NCBI RefSeq assembly: GCF_033568475.1 | Contig: NW_027331833.1 | Span: 6,324,001-6,388,000 of the forward strand | Origin: Henckelia pumila | Lineage: Eukaryota; Streptophyta; Magnoliopsida; Lamiales; Gesneriaceae | Length of the DNA: 64,000 bases | Reading direction: 5' to 3' | Part shown: positions 22,833 to 34,267 of the stretch, in pieces | Numbering within the stretch: position 1 is the first letter of the stretch | Layout of the letters: each line of letters opens with the position of its first letter | Notes under the pieces: model-generated | Seen by the model: the letters and a program-made list of their open reading frames with translations, nothing else | Database searches by the model: none | What the model was told of the DNA's origin: nothing | Position numbers and translations under genes: made by a program

Positions 22833-24873
22833 TGTAGTAACCCGATTACCATTATAGTAATAATAAAGACTAAGCATGTTTAAAATGGTTAAAACACGAT
22901 TAAAAAATTTCTTAATGAGCATAAGGAGTTGGAAAATGGGTTCAGAATAGGGCTATAAACGAGCCGAGCCGGCTCGACTCGCAAACTTTTCGAGCTGGCT
23001 CGAAAAAATATTCGATTCGGATTCGAATTTTTTAAACTCGAGCCGAACTCGAGCCTAAAATATTTTGTTCGAAAGTTCGCGAGCCGGCTCGCGAACCTTT
23101 ATATAATATACATATATAATATTTTATATAATATATATTATATATATGATATAAAATATTATATATATATATATAAATAATATTATATTATATATAGATA
23201 ATATTATATAATATATTTGAATCGAACTCGAACTCGAACTCGAACTCGAACTTGAACTCTCTATCGAATCGAACTCGAGCCGAAAATAAAAAAATTTTGA
23301 GCTTCGAGCCGAACTTCGAATATGTCAATTCGAACTCGAACTCGAACTCGAACACTAAAATTTTGCTATAATTTGGCTCGGTTCGGCTCGTTTACATTCC
23401 TAGTTCAGAACACTTGAAAATGGCCCGGAGGGTTCTAAGTTCTCGGGTGGATCGGAAGATCCGAACTCGTGGATCGGAGGATCTGATCTTGGAGGGTTCA
23501 GAAGGTAAGTTGGAGTTTGGAAAGGGCTAGTTCGGACGATCCGAAGCTAGGATCGGACGATCCGATCTCCATTGGATAAGATAAGATAAAACCGAGATTT
23601 GATTGGACAACTGCAGGAGTTCGGACGATTAGAAGAGAAGATCGGACGATCCGATCAGTTTGGAGGCTCCATTGAGTTTGGAAGTATATGGACTTCGGAC
23701 GATCCAAACTTGGGATCGGACCATCCGAACTTTGTCGGCAACTAGCTGTCAGGATAAGGGGACACGTGTTCGGAGGGGGTTGATTGGGGATGATCGGACC
23801 ATCCGATCTCTGGTCTATATACAGAGGCCGAGAGCCCTTCTTCATTTTCACCATCTTCTCTTCTCTCTCTCTCATTCTAGTCAGCTTTTAGGGGATTTTA
23901 GGCGTTCTTTCGAAGGCCAGGAGGCGATGGAGCACTGCCGGGGTTGTAGCGGAGTTGTGCTCAAGTTTTCGGGCTATCGCCATCAGTGGACTGACGGCAG
24001 ACGCAAGTATAATACAAGACTGGGATTAGTTTTCGTGAGTAGCTATTAGTTTAGTTAAGAATTTTTGTAAGCTATAAGTGATATAGTGATTATATACTTA
24101 TAGGATTGGACTTGAGTACCCGGGCGGCTAGGTTGTTTGAGTTGCATGATTTGAGGTACAGATGTACTATTCGAGATATCCTAGTTGAGTATGCGTTTTC
24201 TATGATTGCATGTTATGTGTGACATTGGTTATATGTGCATTTATTATGTCACGGATATAATTCTGCATACATTGGCACGTTGAGCCTGTTTTTCATTGAT
24301 ACTACCCGTAGAGGGGTCGCTCAGATCCATGATATTTTGTGGATGGATACCATAGTTTTGGATCCGGATAGTCCACGGGTTTTATGGTATGGGAGCCACC
24401 TCCTGATGCGACAGCCCAGCGTGCTACATACCATGGCGCCTTTGACTGAGCAGTGTTCTATCTATGATATGTTCCCATTACCCATTCATATGCATTTGTA
24501 TTTACATCCATAGCATGTGTATACTCATACCTCCATGCTGATCATTAATTGCTCACGTCAGTATGTTTTATTGGACACCCCATTCGATGGGGCAGTTGCA
24601 GGTTTTCAGGATTCGGGGACCAGTGAATAGTTGGCAACCGGAGAGTTTGGAACTCAGTTGGTAATAACAGTATTAGTTAGGATTGAATCTTTTGTATTGG
24701 ATTTTCGATTGGGTTGTATTATTGCTATTTTGGGTTTCAGTTATTTATCGGTCGTATTCTGTCGGGTTAGTATTTGATTTAAGTTTTCTTAGTTTTTCTC
24801 TGATTTTGTTATTTAAGTTTTAATTGCATGCTTAAGATTTGGTTACTTAGTGATTCCAGGACGGGTCACTACA
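22833..24873 (+). mobile_element. Solo Ty3/gypsy LTR inserted in the LINE
   Basis: Runs from TGTAGTAACCCG to GGGTCACTACA, complete at both ends, with no internal region on either side: a solo LTR left by LTR-LTR recombination. Flanks AAAAT and AAAAG nearly match, as a worn 5-bp duplication would. Its 2041 bp include a 455-bp MITE plus one 8-bp duplication. Before the TATATACAG near 23816 it has at least four copies of palindromic ATCGGACGATCCGAT-type motifs. Confidence 0.85.
22940..23410. mobile_element. hAT-type MITE with exact 8-bp target duplication
   Basis: The element at 22948-23402 starts TAGGGCTATAAACGAGCCGA and ends with the inverted equivalent (GGCTCGTTTACATTCCTA). It is flanked by GTTCAGAA on both sides (22940-22947 and 23403-23410). 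The interior is repeats of CGAACTCGAA and GAGCCGGCTCG plus a long AT run (23100-23220). It carries no ORF. It sits inside the solo LTR and is therefore the youngest layer here. Confidence 0.9.
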
Positions 24874-26127
24874 AAAAGGTTCTAATTTGGATATCTGACT
24901 AAAGGGTGGATAAAAAACTGAAGCACTAGGAAAATAATTTGTTTTCGGAGGGTGAAAAAGAGGTTCTCATTAAATCGGTACTTCAAGAAATATCAACATA
25001 CGCTACGACATGTTTTCGGGTTCCTATGACTATATGCGATGAGAATGAGATTATGTGTGCTAAATTTTGGTGGGGAGTTGAAAATGAAATGAAATGGATG
25101 CATTTGAAAAGATGGGATATTCTTTGCAAGCCAAAAAGCCTCGGTGTTATGGGATTTCGGAAGTTAGATGTTTTCAACAAGGCTTTTTTTGCGAAACAAA
25201 TTTGGCGCTTGATAACCAAACCAGATTCACTACTTGCTAGAGTGCTCAAGTCCAAGGGCTTATGTCATAACAACGGTACGAAGCTGAGTTGGGACCTTAT
25301 CCTTTTTACATCTGTATATCGATGATGTGGGTCAGAGTATCATTACGTGAGGGACTCATATGACGAATTGGAAACGGAAACGAAAACGGAAAATCAATAA
25401 GTGTCCATAATGATAACTGGATCCCAACTGTTTGGGTCAGATTCTTCTAGATGACAATGAGCACTCCATGGTCTAATCGATCATCTCTAATAGCCGAAGG
25501 AATGAGAACCTCATTAAAATCAAATACCCACCTTTTTTATTCGGAGATTGTAAGTATTCCACTGCCAGAAACTAATAAAAATGATTCACGATTCTAGAAA
25601 TATGATCGGAAATGTATTTACTCAGTGCATGATGGGTACATGTTGGGGATTGGGTTGCATAAATCCCCAAAGAATCAATGGGAAGATACTATGAAGTTCT
25701 GGTGGAAATCCAAGTGGTCCTTACTGCTACCGCTGAAGGTCAGTATTTTCTGGTGGAAGAAATTTCATTGCTATTGCAACTTACTGGAATTTATTGGTAC
25801 ATCATGTTTCAGTCACGGGACGCTGCCCCCTTATGCCATTTTGTGATGGACACCACACATTATTTTCATGTGCCAAAAACAAAGTTTGCTAAAAGGAAAC
25901 CGATTTTTATCCCCTCGTTGCCCGAATTTAGGGTTAAGATTCTCGAGAAGTATGTTTCTCGCCGATGCATGAATTAGGAAGACAAGATTTTTGAGAAAAT
26001 GACTGTGTGTACATTGGCTATTTGGGAGGAAAGAACCATATTTCTTAACACTGATGGAGGACGAGAGCACGATTCAAATATGGGATGGTTCTTGGGTTTC
26101 CTCGGAGAATATCAGAGTGCACAAAGA
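24874..26127 (+). pseudogene. LINE ORF2, second part
   Basis: Continues the LINE after the solo [63 protein letters not shown], then a region matching the zinc-binding reverse-transcriptase tail (MKFWWKSKWSLLLPLKVSIF, WWKKFHCY). Stop codons and frameshifts break it. It is cut off near 26127 by a minus-strand gypsy LTR. Confidence 0.8.
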
Positions 26128-27552
26128 AGGAAGATAGATCTAGCTACCGACAACCCTTGCTCCCAAGTCCTGGTAACCGACCAAACAACGATCCAACTCC
26201 TGGTCATCTGCAAACCTGCCCCGTCGAATGGGTTGTTCGAGATATAAGCAGAGACGTGAGCGCTAATGCCTAGTACAAAAAGTATGATTATACAGGTCTA
26301 TATGATGCATGCAACATGAAATATGAATGCTTTGGTACACTGGGACCAAGATCTGAAATAACATGCTCAGAATGTAGGCGTAACCAATATGCGCATGCTG
26401 CTCCGAAGACCCAATGGGTTCCACACATAATGACTCCAATCTTGGACTATCATCGTATTGGGTAAACCGCAACGCTTCCCCGACGGTCCAGTATGTTTCA
26501 CATGGTACCCCGAGCGAACAAGAAATCACTAGGGTTGAGCGACCCTAGAACGACATGATATCTCGAAAGGATAACAGGCTCAACATGGTATGTCAATACC
26601 GCATACAAATCATGAAAAATATAATCATGAATCATATGATAGATAATAATGTAACACAGAATAATACAACACATAAACATGCATACTCAGCTGGTTATCT
26701 CAGTATGTACTTACGTAGCTCAACTCACTAGTCTAGCAATACAACTGTCTAGAGTCCAAGGCTACAAATCAAGTGAATATCATATAACTATAACTAATCT
26801 AAAAACCTTAACTAGACTAATAGCTACTCCCAAAAGCTACGTACTAAGAGTCAAGACTTATACTTGCGTCCGTCTTCAGCCCACTAATGTCAAAGGTCCT
26901 GACCCGAGCATAGCTCCGCTACAAGCCTCGTAGCACCTCGCTATCACCCATCACTCGGGAAGACAAAAATAAAACCTTAGAATATACTGAATCTGAAACA
27001 TACACACACTTCACACACTAAAATGTGAGCCTAAGCCTCTATTTATAGACCTGGGTTCGGACAGTTTGATCCGAGCATGCAATCCACGTGTAATCAGAGT
27101 TTTGACAACTCATTCCCCAGACAAGTTTGGACGTTCCGAACTTTCACCCGTCAAACCCACCTTGACACCTAGTTCTTATTGACTTCGGACGGTCTGATCT
27201 AGCACTTCGTAAAGTTAGATTGCTGCCACATGTTGATCTTCATTTGACTGTTCAAACACTGCACGTCCAACAAAGTTCGGACGTTCCGATCTGGTGTTTG
27301 GAGCTTCAAAACTCTCCCTTTGCATCTGATCTCATTTCCTTCTGCTGAATGGTTCGGACCATCCGAACCTACATTGATTTGTGTTCAGAACTTCCGAGCT
27401 ACTCGGGTCACTGAGGTCCTCTGGACAATTTTCGGACGTCTTGAATTTGATTTTCTACTTATTTTTCCCAATAAGGACTCCTTAATCATTTTTACCTACT
27501 TAAATAGGCTTTAACTATTTAATCGCTTAAAACGGAGGTCGGGTTTACTACA
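26128..27552 (-). repeat. Gypsy LTR, inverted, 3' end missing
   Basis: On the minus strand it begins TGTAGTAAACCCGACC at 27552 and follows the other gypsy LTRs, including TTCGGACGTCC-type palindromes, a TATA box at about 27042-27050 and CCATTCGACGGGGCAGGTTT near 26230. Similarity stops at about 26128, so the last few hundred bases are lost. Same family as 15250 and 22833 but opposite orientation. Confidence 0.8.
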
Positions 27553-28910
27553 AGTTTCCACGAGGTGTGCCTGAGTTTAGTGTTAGGGTTTTCGTGGAAT
27601 CTCGTGAAGCTCCAATGCTTATCGGTTCTAGAAACTTCACAATCAATGTGCCCTTTGGAATAAAACTTTAGCCTCACCTCAATAGGTGTTTTCCACAAAA
27701 ATATTAGACCACCGCTCTCCCCCTCACTATTAACAACAAAACAACCTGAGAATTCAAGGACCTACTTCCATCATGTGCACATATAATCCTTCATGCGTGT
27801 TTGGCACAAATAAAGAAGCGAGGGAGACTTTTCAGCAATGAGCCGTTTTAATTCGCGGAATGCCAATTGGTTCCCAAGCCACCGGGCATTCCATACAATG
27901 CAACTCATTGTTGTCGGTGGTGCTGCGCCGCCGCCGATGAAGCAGAGGTTATGGAGGAGTGTTTTAGAACCATGCTTCTCCTGTGTGGGTACCATCCATG
28001 GCAGAATCTAATTCCCTTCCTCTGTTTTAAATTGTTATTTCGAATGGTGTCTTGGTTATCCCCAGGTTTCCCCTGTGTGCATTTCTAGCTCTTCTTTTCT
28101 ACTTCATATGGCTTCTTTTTCCTATATATATCCACATCCTCATCTTGATGAACAACTATACCTCATCTTGGTGAGCGGCTTTGGAATGGGGTTTGTTTTT
28201 TGTCATGAACATTTGACTAGCTCACTTGCGGAGTATCTTTCAGTCCTCCGATCTTGCTGACCTCGGTTAGATTCTCATCTCGTAACATGTTATCATGCAG
28301 GTCTTGTAATTACTTGGTTTTCGTTGGTTTTAGGGTTTCTTCCCCCGCTAGCTAGTACGTAGGAGAGTTAGCAGTACTGTCAGTTTGTTCTGTATCTTCC
28401 AATTCATGTATAATGATTCTCTTTCGATCCCCATATCTGGTGCTAGAATATGCATGATATCATCGGAGATGGTGTCCTGTCCTTCTTTATCCAGTAACTT
28501 CTCGGAGACATGCATGGTCCAAAGGGAGGATTAATGTTTCTATCAATCCCATCTTGATCACATTAATTCCCATAAATTGTGTCCAATTTTCCCACACCCA
28601 TAGGAAAACATCGTAGGAGAATTAAGATGATATATAATAAAATTGTCCGATGCTGATTTCCAATCTGTTCCAGAATAGTTTGATTCATAAATATCCTATG
28701 AATCTGCGAGCGATCGATAGACGAACTTGAATTCCATGATGAACATACATATATATTGTCTCCCATAGATTCGATTTTCATGACTTTCCCGTACAATTGC
28801 AAAATCAGAATGTGCTCAATTGAGAAAACCTTGGCATCCAAACAATACCTCGCCCGATGCAACACCTTCACCTCACCTAGATTATATTGAGGAAGGAAAG
28901 CGACTCTCAC
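27553..28910 (-). pseudogene. LINE ORF1 and start of ORF2, remnants
   Basis: At 27771-27910 the minus strand reads MSCIVWNARWLGNQLAFREL, KRLIAEKSPSLLYLCQTRMK, the start of the endonuclease domain of a plant L1-type ORF2 (normally WNARGLGN). Upstream at 28563-28910 lies a damaged stretch with EVKVLHRARYCLDAKVFSIE and IFMNQTILEQIGNQ, like the DUF4283 RNA-binding part of ORF1. The order ORF1 then ORF2 fits. 28000-28560 has no readable domain. Confidence 0.6.
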
Positions 28911-28951
28911 AAACGTTTCTCCACTTATACATTTAAGCCATATTTAAAGCA

Positions 28952-29099
28952 TGTGTTTGGACAAGATTTTCTTAAAACATTTTTATAAAGTAATTGTTGA
29001 AACACGTATTTATTCTTACAACAACATTTAAAATATTTTATAAAAAATTCTTTTATAGTACACTATTATGAAAATATTTTATAAGTACTTGTCCAAACA
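28952..29099. mobile_element. Small MITE with TGTTTGGACAAG ends
   Basis: TGTTTGGACAAG on the left is matched by CTTGTCCAAACA on the right, about 148 bp apart. The arms extend imperfectly inward through ATTTT..TTATAA segments. No ORF. Target duplication is not clear. Size and terminal inverted repeats suggest a hAT-like MITE. Confidence 0.6.
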
Positions 29100-29131
29100 A
29101 AACCTAAATAATCCAATAAAATCTAGAGTAA

Positions 29132-29293
29132 CACTCCTGTGAGACGGTCTCATCCGTGAGACGGGTCAACCCTACCCATATTTATAATAATAAGTAATAC
29201 TTTTGGCATAAATTGTAATACTTTTTAATGGATAACTCATACAAGAGATCCGTCTCATAAAAATGACCCTTGAGACCGTCTCATAGGAGTTTT
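29132..29293 (+). mobile_element. MITE, GTGAGACGGTCTCA family
   Basis: Starts CTCCTGTGAGACGGTCTCA and ends with the inverse, GAGACCGTCTCATAGGAG. The interior is GGGTCAACCCTACCC then AATAATAAGTAATACTTTTG. About 160 bp and non-coding. Other copies lie at 10104, 29664 and 49620. Confidence 0.85.
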
Positions 29294-29663
29294 TACCTAA
29301 AATCTATGCATGATAGTAAATGTTTGCTCATCATGCTCTGAAAACATCCCGACAATACTAGAAACGAATGCAAATATGGTCTAATGATTTAAAAATCAAT
29401 TACAAATTTTATGTCCACAAAACAAAAACAAAAAAAAAATTTCTCACTCCATCTTGATTATATAAACTTTTTTTCCACAAAACTTTAAAAAACAAAAAAA
29501 AAAAACAAGCAAAGCATTAAAAAAACAAATATAAAAATCTTTTTATTTTATCTTTATTTAGTTCATTCAAAAGATGGTTGTTTTTCAAGACATGATTAAT
29601 AAGAAAAAAATAAAATATAGAACAAAATATTGCTAAATATATTATAAACCTATATATTTTAGT
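29294..29663. other. AT-rich gap between MITEs
   Basis: A-rich and T-rich runs (for example 29429-29440 and 29495-29506). Nothing coding or structured was seen. Confidence 0.35.
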
Positions 29664-29828
29664 AGGTTTCTTGTGAGACGGTCTCACGAATAATTCGTGA
29701 GACTGGTAAACTCTACTCATATTTACAATAAAAAGTAAGACTTTTCACATAAAAATAATACTTTTTAATGTTTGATCCAAATAGAAGACTGGTCTCACAA
29801 AATTGACATGTGAGACCGTCTCACATGA
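29664..29828 (+). mobile_element. MITE, GTGAGACGGTCTCA family
   Basis: Same layout as the copy at 29132: opening TTCTTGTGAGACGGTCTCA, interior ACAATAAAAAGTAAGAC, closing GTGAGACCGTCTCACATGAA. Internally diverged, so the two are separate insertions and not a recent duplication. Confidence 0.85.
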
Positions 29829-30354
29829 ATTTGTATGATATTATAGACAAATAAAACAGAAACATGACGTATGTAATTAAGGCTGTGGTGAATGGTGATC
29901 AACTTCAAAATAGAATGATTTTGGTTTATTTTTCTGGTATCTTGATCTCTTTTCGGAAAATATCATGATCTCTGTATAAACATTATCTAAGGTTTTTCAC
30001 CCTTTTTGCGGCAGTTTATTTTATCCAAATGATTTATAAGCTCAACTTTAAAATAGGACCTAAAATTATCATCTCCTAAAGCCTAGCTAAATAATTGTTG
30101 TATTCAAACAGTTTTAACATAGTACTCCACAGAGATATTTCTTATTCTGCTTTTACATAAAACTTATGTACATAGTTTGTATGCCGTTTGATCTACATCA
30201 TAGGTTATTCTAGTATTCAAGAAACATGGCAGTCAGCAAGCAGACCCATCCTTAGGCTTCAATTCCGCCATTTAAAGTTACCACAGATTCGTTTTATGTC
30301 TAAGATCTTACGATACGACGCCTTTAACGTTTATTCTTATTTACTGCTTTCGAG
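29829..30354 (-). other. Downstream flank of the CCT gene
   Basis: AT-rich stretch between the MITE and the CCT-gene stop codon at 30355. The part nearest 30355 should hold its 3' untranslated region. No other feature was recognised. Confidence 0.4.
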
Positions 30355-33148
30355 TTATTCAATCTTTGCAAATCGCCCACGGATTCTTGGCTGGCTGTCG
30401 GCCAAAGCCTTCCTGCAAGCATACTGAAACAAAAAAAAGAGGAAATGAGTTTTGTAAATATGTAGTCCTTCTGGAAATGTGATCTCTTTCAGGTTGAACA
30501 CTCTTTGAAGTATGGTTTTGAACTCGCCTTGATTTTTGGGCCAAAGTTTCTTCTGGACTTCTTACTCCTGTATCGAGAGAGCTTTTCCTTGCGATCTTCG
30601 TAAGGACAACTGCTCGTACACGCCGGTTGCCCCAGAGGGGATTTCCCCGGGTTTATATTTCCATTATCGGTAGCCTGTCATAAAAATGTAGAATAAATAA
30701 AATCATTCCCTATCTCTTTGAGTATACATGCATTTCACAGATCAGGATTAGACACGAAACTAATGGATGAAAATTCAAAACCTGATATTTCCTAATATTT
30801 AGATGGTATTTCAAATTTTGTAGAGATATTGAAAATTAAAGGAGTTTCATAGAAGTGTGTAAGAAAACTGGAAGCTGAAATTTATGTATGATTGGTAAGC
30901 ATGTCAAGAAAGATATATTAGAGCAACAAGCAAATTCAAACCTTCAAGTCTCCTTCGCTGAACGATCTTCGAATCCCATTAAGATCCCCAAAATCCATAA
31001 CATGAAAATCAAGAAAACTAGGCTTCAATGGAGCCTCTTGCACATTCTCCAATGAACTCAGACAACTTGAACTGATACTCTTTTGGAAAGAACTCTCTTC
31101 AAGCAAATTTTCATGGGCGTTATTGTTTTCATCTGTCTTGACAGTAGGACCCATGATGCTGAGGACTTCAGATAGATGGGTTTCATCTCCTTCCTTAGCC
31201 AAAAGATCCCTCTGGCACTCATAGAATACCTCATTGAGAAGGGGTCCACTCTCGATTGATGATTCGATATCTAACTCAGTCAATGGTTGTTGGGACATGC
31301 CATTTTCTTCACAAAAAATGGCAGCGGCCACTGGATCGATTCCAATCACTTGTTCTTCGATTACAGGCTCTGGAGCCTTGAAAAGATCCCCGTCTCCTTG
31401 AAGGTAGTATTCAGATATAGTGGATGTCGGAACCAGGTTGCCTTGTACATCCTACGTTAACAATCAGAAACACAAATTTTGTAAAAGTTCAACAATTTCC
31501 AACTTGGAGAAGTTGACATGCTGATGATAATTATTAAATAAACTAAGCAAGCGAGTCCGCAATCATATCATCATCCATTTTAACAAGTTTCAGGTCGCCT
31601 CATATTGAGATTAGTCACCGAGGTCAACACATACAAGTAGCTTAATACAAATATGCCAGTTTTTAACATCAGAAACCAGGGACATCCAGTCGAGGCGACA
31701 AAAGGCATTCACCCCTTCTAAATGATAAGACCTACAAAGTTTGTATGCAACTGAACTAATAACAATAAAAGTTTTTGCTCCTAAAAGACATTTAACCGTT
31801 CCTGAGTGAAAATTTCTGAGTCCCTCTATTAGAGCCTCAGCTAGCAGGTCCAAAAACAAAAAGACGCGAAAATTATTTTGAACCACGCACTATTGTGATA
31901 AACTTCATGTGACATCCTCCACTATATGATTTAGATGTCAATTTACCATATCTTGATAAAAGTCTAATATTACGGATGGATTATGGGACATGTGGCTGAT
32001 ACTTCTTTCTTTCATTTTTTAAAATCAGTATAGGTCTTTCATAACGTGGAACATGAGATGAACTTGTAAGGTAACCGAGCAAGCGGAAGATTTGAAAAAT
32101 GGTTAGCTGGCTCAGAAATACAAAGAAGCAGTAAAAATGTGGTCCATGGGAATGGAAAATACTATAAAATAGTTCAAGTGCTTGAAGAAAAATGTACATG
32201 TCACATATATAAACTTTAATTGGAAAACAAGGTGGCTTTCCAGAAAATTCACACAAAAGAAGCAGCCAAAAAGCGTGAACAAAGTTACTGGTCACTAGAC
32301 ATTATTGTCACCTACTTGAGATTTTATACAAACCATATATGCCACTCACTACACGTTGCCACTTTCTGGAAATTTTGGGTAAAAACCAACTCAAACACAA
32401 AACATTGAACTGTAAATTAAACCCCTCTAGTAAATGAAAAATAAAGGTAAATATACAAAAAGCTTCTCCGAGAAATGGAAATCACCCCTGAAAAATAAAA
32501 AATCCTTCACAATATTGACAACCGAGAAAAGTAGATTAGCTTGTTTAGCATTAATGTTAACAAATTTAACAAAGTGGAATTATGTGAAATGAAAAGATGA
32601 GACACAGCATATTTCTTTCATTTTTTAATGAAAGAAGAACGGGCAGAATAAAGAAATCGAAGTGCTTTCCATTTTGCGCAGTTTGATCACAATTTTAAGG
32701 GAAAGATATTTTTAAAAAAAAAGGCCAAATCTTTAAACAAAGAAAACATTTCTTTTTCTTCTTTATTAAATTGCCTTCAACTTTACCAGTTGTCAGATGG
32801 AAATAGTGGTTCTTGCCTTCTTCGTTCTTATCATGCTACCATTTTCTTTTCTCATTAGTATCCGAAGATACATACACACAAATTCAATTATAACCACCAA
32901 ATATTAAGGAAAAAAGAAAATCTTGAAATGCCCATTTACTCCTTCCCGTGATTTATCAATAAAGCAATAGAAGCTGGTGCATTGCATATTAACCCAACTT
33001 GAACTCCCAAGTCTTCCAAAAAAGAACCCATTGAAATTCACCCAAAACGAGATATTCAGCATTAATCCAGGAATCAAAAACACCCCAAATAAACATCATT
33101 AATTCACACACACAAAAGAAGTACCTTTTTTTGTTAAAAAACAAAAAC

Positions 33149-33203
<55 letters not shown>

Positions 33204-33311
33204 TACCAACGAAGCATTGGGCTTTTGCGAGCAGCAAAACTCATCAAATTGCTGAACTTCTTGAGGGAAGTTCTGAAAGTGCTGGAACATCAACTCTGTT
33301 TCTGCATACAT
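30355..33311 (-). CDS. CCT-motif family protein
   Basis: Four exons: 33311-33207, 31451-30942, 30674-30528, 30423-30355, in frame, 276 residues. The CCT motif at about residues 229-274 (RKEKLSRYRSKKSRRNFGPK, then YACRKALADSQPRIRGRFAK) is the nuclear-localising and protein/DNA-binding domain found in CONSTANS, pseudo-response regulators and related factors. There is no B-box zinc finger and no receiver domain, so it belongs to the CCT-only (CMF-like) group. N-terminus MYAETELMFQHFQNFPQEVQ and the middle blocks STISEYYLQGDGDLFKAPEP and GIRRSFSEGDLK match that subgroup; LxEVF and DFHVMDFG blocks also look conserved. Introns: 1 of 1755 bp, which opens with a CT microsatellite; 3 splits the CCT motif at K|YACRK and has a GC donor. 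A role in light, clock or sugar signalling is inference from relatives. Confidence 0.93.
30424..30527 (-). other. GC-AG intron inside the CCT motif
   Basis: Exon 3 ends ATCAAG and is followed by GCGAGT. The acceptor TTTCAG precedes TATGCTTGC (YAC). The junction KIK|YACRK is the standard CCT motif and needs the GC donor. The next GT four bases on would break the frame. Confidence 0.85.
33152..33200. repeat. (GA)n microsatellite at the splice donor of CCT intron 1
   Basis: About 24 uninterrupted GA units on the plus strand, which is CT on the coding strand. The run starts at intron position +7, directly after GTAAAT. Confidence 0.95.
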
Positions 33312-33500
33312 TCACTAAACAGTATTTCTTGTTTTGCTCTGTGAAAACTAAATAGAGAGACCCAAAACACACACAGTGCGTGAATCCAAATGTATGGGTA
33401 AACTGAGAGAGATGGGGCATTAATGGTGGGGAGGTGTGTGTGTATTTATTTATGGGTATCAATCAAACAGAGTCGCTGCAGAAGGAAGCTCAAAATTGAA
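33312..33500 (-). promoter_or_regulatory. Leader and core promoter of the CCT gene
   Basis: On the minus strand CATAAATAAATA at about 33441-33452 is a TATA-like element roughly 130-140 bp upstream of the ATG. GGTGTGTGTGT-type repeats lie beside it. The transcription start is not otherwise marked. Inference only. Confidence 0.35.
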
Positions 33501-34119
33501 GGAGAAATTTGATTTTACTTGCTGCTCGTTGTTGTACATTATTATATTATATTATTATTAAAGGAAATTCGTGAAATTTGGTTTATTAAAGTTCATAATT
33601 TGTTTGGTTTTTTTTAGTGGTGATTTTAGTGGTGATGTTGAATAGTCATCTTGTTGAGCTAATTTTAATATCATTTTTTAATTGTCGATGTGTTGAAAAT
33701 ACATATGATTAAATTTATATCATTGAGATAAATGAATTCGCTTCATAATAAAAACAATATATTTGACATAAAAAAATAATATTTTTTGATGATTTATGTT
33801 GAATATGAGATTTATCTAATAAAATTAACTTATAAAATCGTTTCATAAGATTTTTTTTGAATATATTTTTATAACAATATTATTGTTTGATTGTTTGGGA
33901 TACATAAACTTCCAGAAAAATCAATTTCCTTTTAAAAAAATGTATTTAATGTTATATTGATTTAAGCGAGTATGGGGTACATAAACTTCCAGAAAAATCA
34001 ATTATTATTGGAAATACTTATCAATCCAGAAATTTAACCATTTTCAGTTTTTTTTTTAAAGGGTTCTTTGCATTCACTTCTCCTACAATTTATGCATTTA
34101 TCTCTTTTATGGTTGAGTA
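33501..34119. other. AT-rich intergenic with a worn MITE
   Basis: 33735-33860 resembles the interior and closing end of the GTGAGACGGTCTCA MITE (AATAAAAACAATAT, then AAAATCGTTTCATAAGA), heavily decayed. GGTACATAAACTTCCAGAAAAATCAATT occurs nearly twice, at about 33899 and 33973 (each flanked by different sequence). Nothing coding. Confidence 0.45.
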
Positions 34120-34267
34120 GATGCTACCCGCAGGGTAGTGCCCTGCGGGTGACGTGGCGATTCATGATTGGTTAAAATCTATGGGTCCCACGTGAAACCC
34201 ACTAATTTTAACCAATCATGGGGTTACACGTCATCCGCAGGGTAGTGCCCTACGGGCGGCATGTACT
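34120..34267. mobile_element. Foldback element with about 58-bp arms
   Basis: Left arm 34120-34178 and right arm 34209-34267 are imperfect inverted repeats sharing GATGACGTG/GGTGACGTG and ATGATTGGTTAAAAT. Each arm itself contains a CCCGCAGGG..CCCTGCGGG hairpin. No ORF. It looks like a miniature foldback transposon. Its right arm lies inside the duplicated unit that follows. Confidence 0.65.

Noticed and set aside
33099-33355. ORFs across the GA microsatellite encoding Ser-Leu or Arg-Glu runs
   Set aside because: Read-through of the microsatellite; the real exon ends at the donor at 33207.
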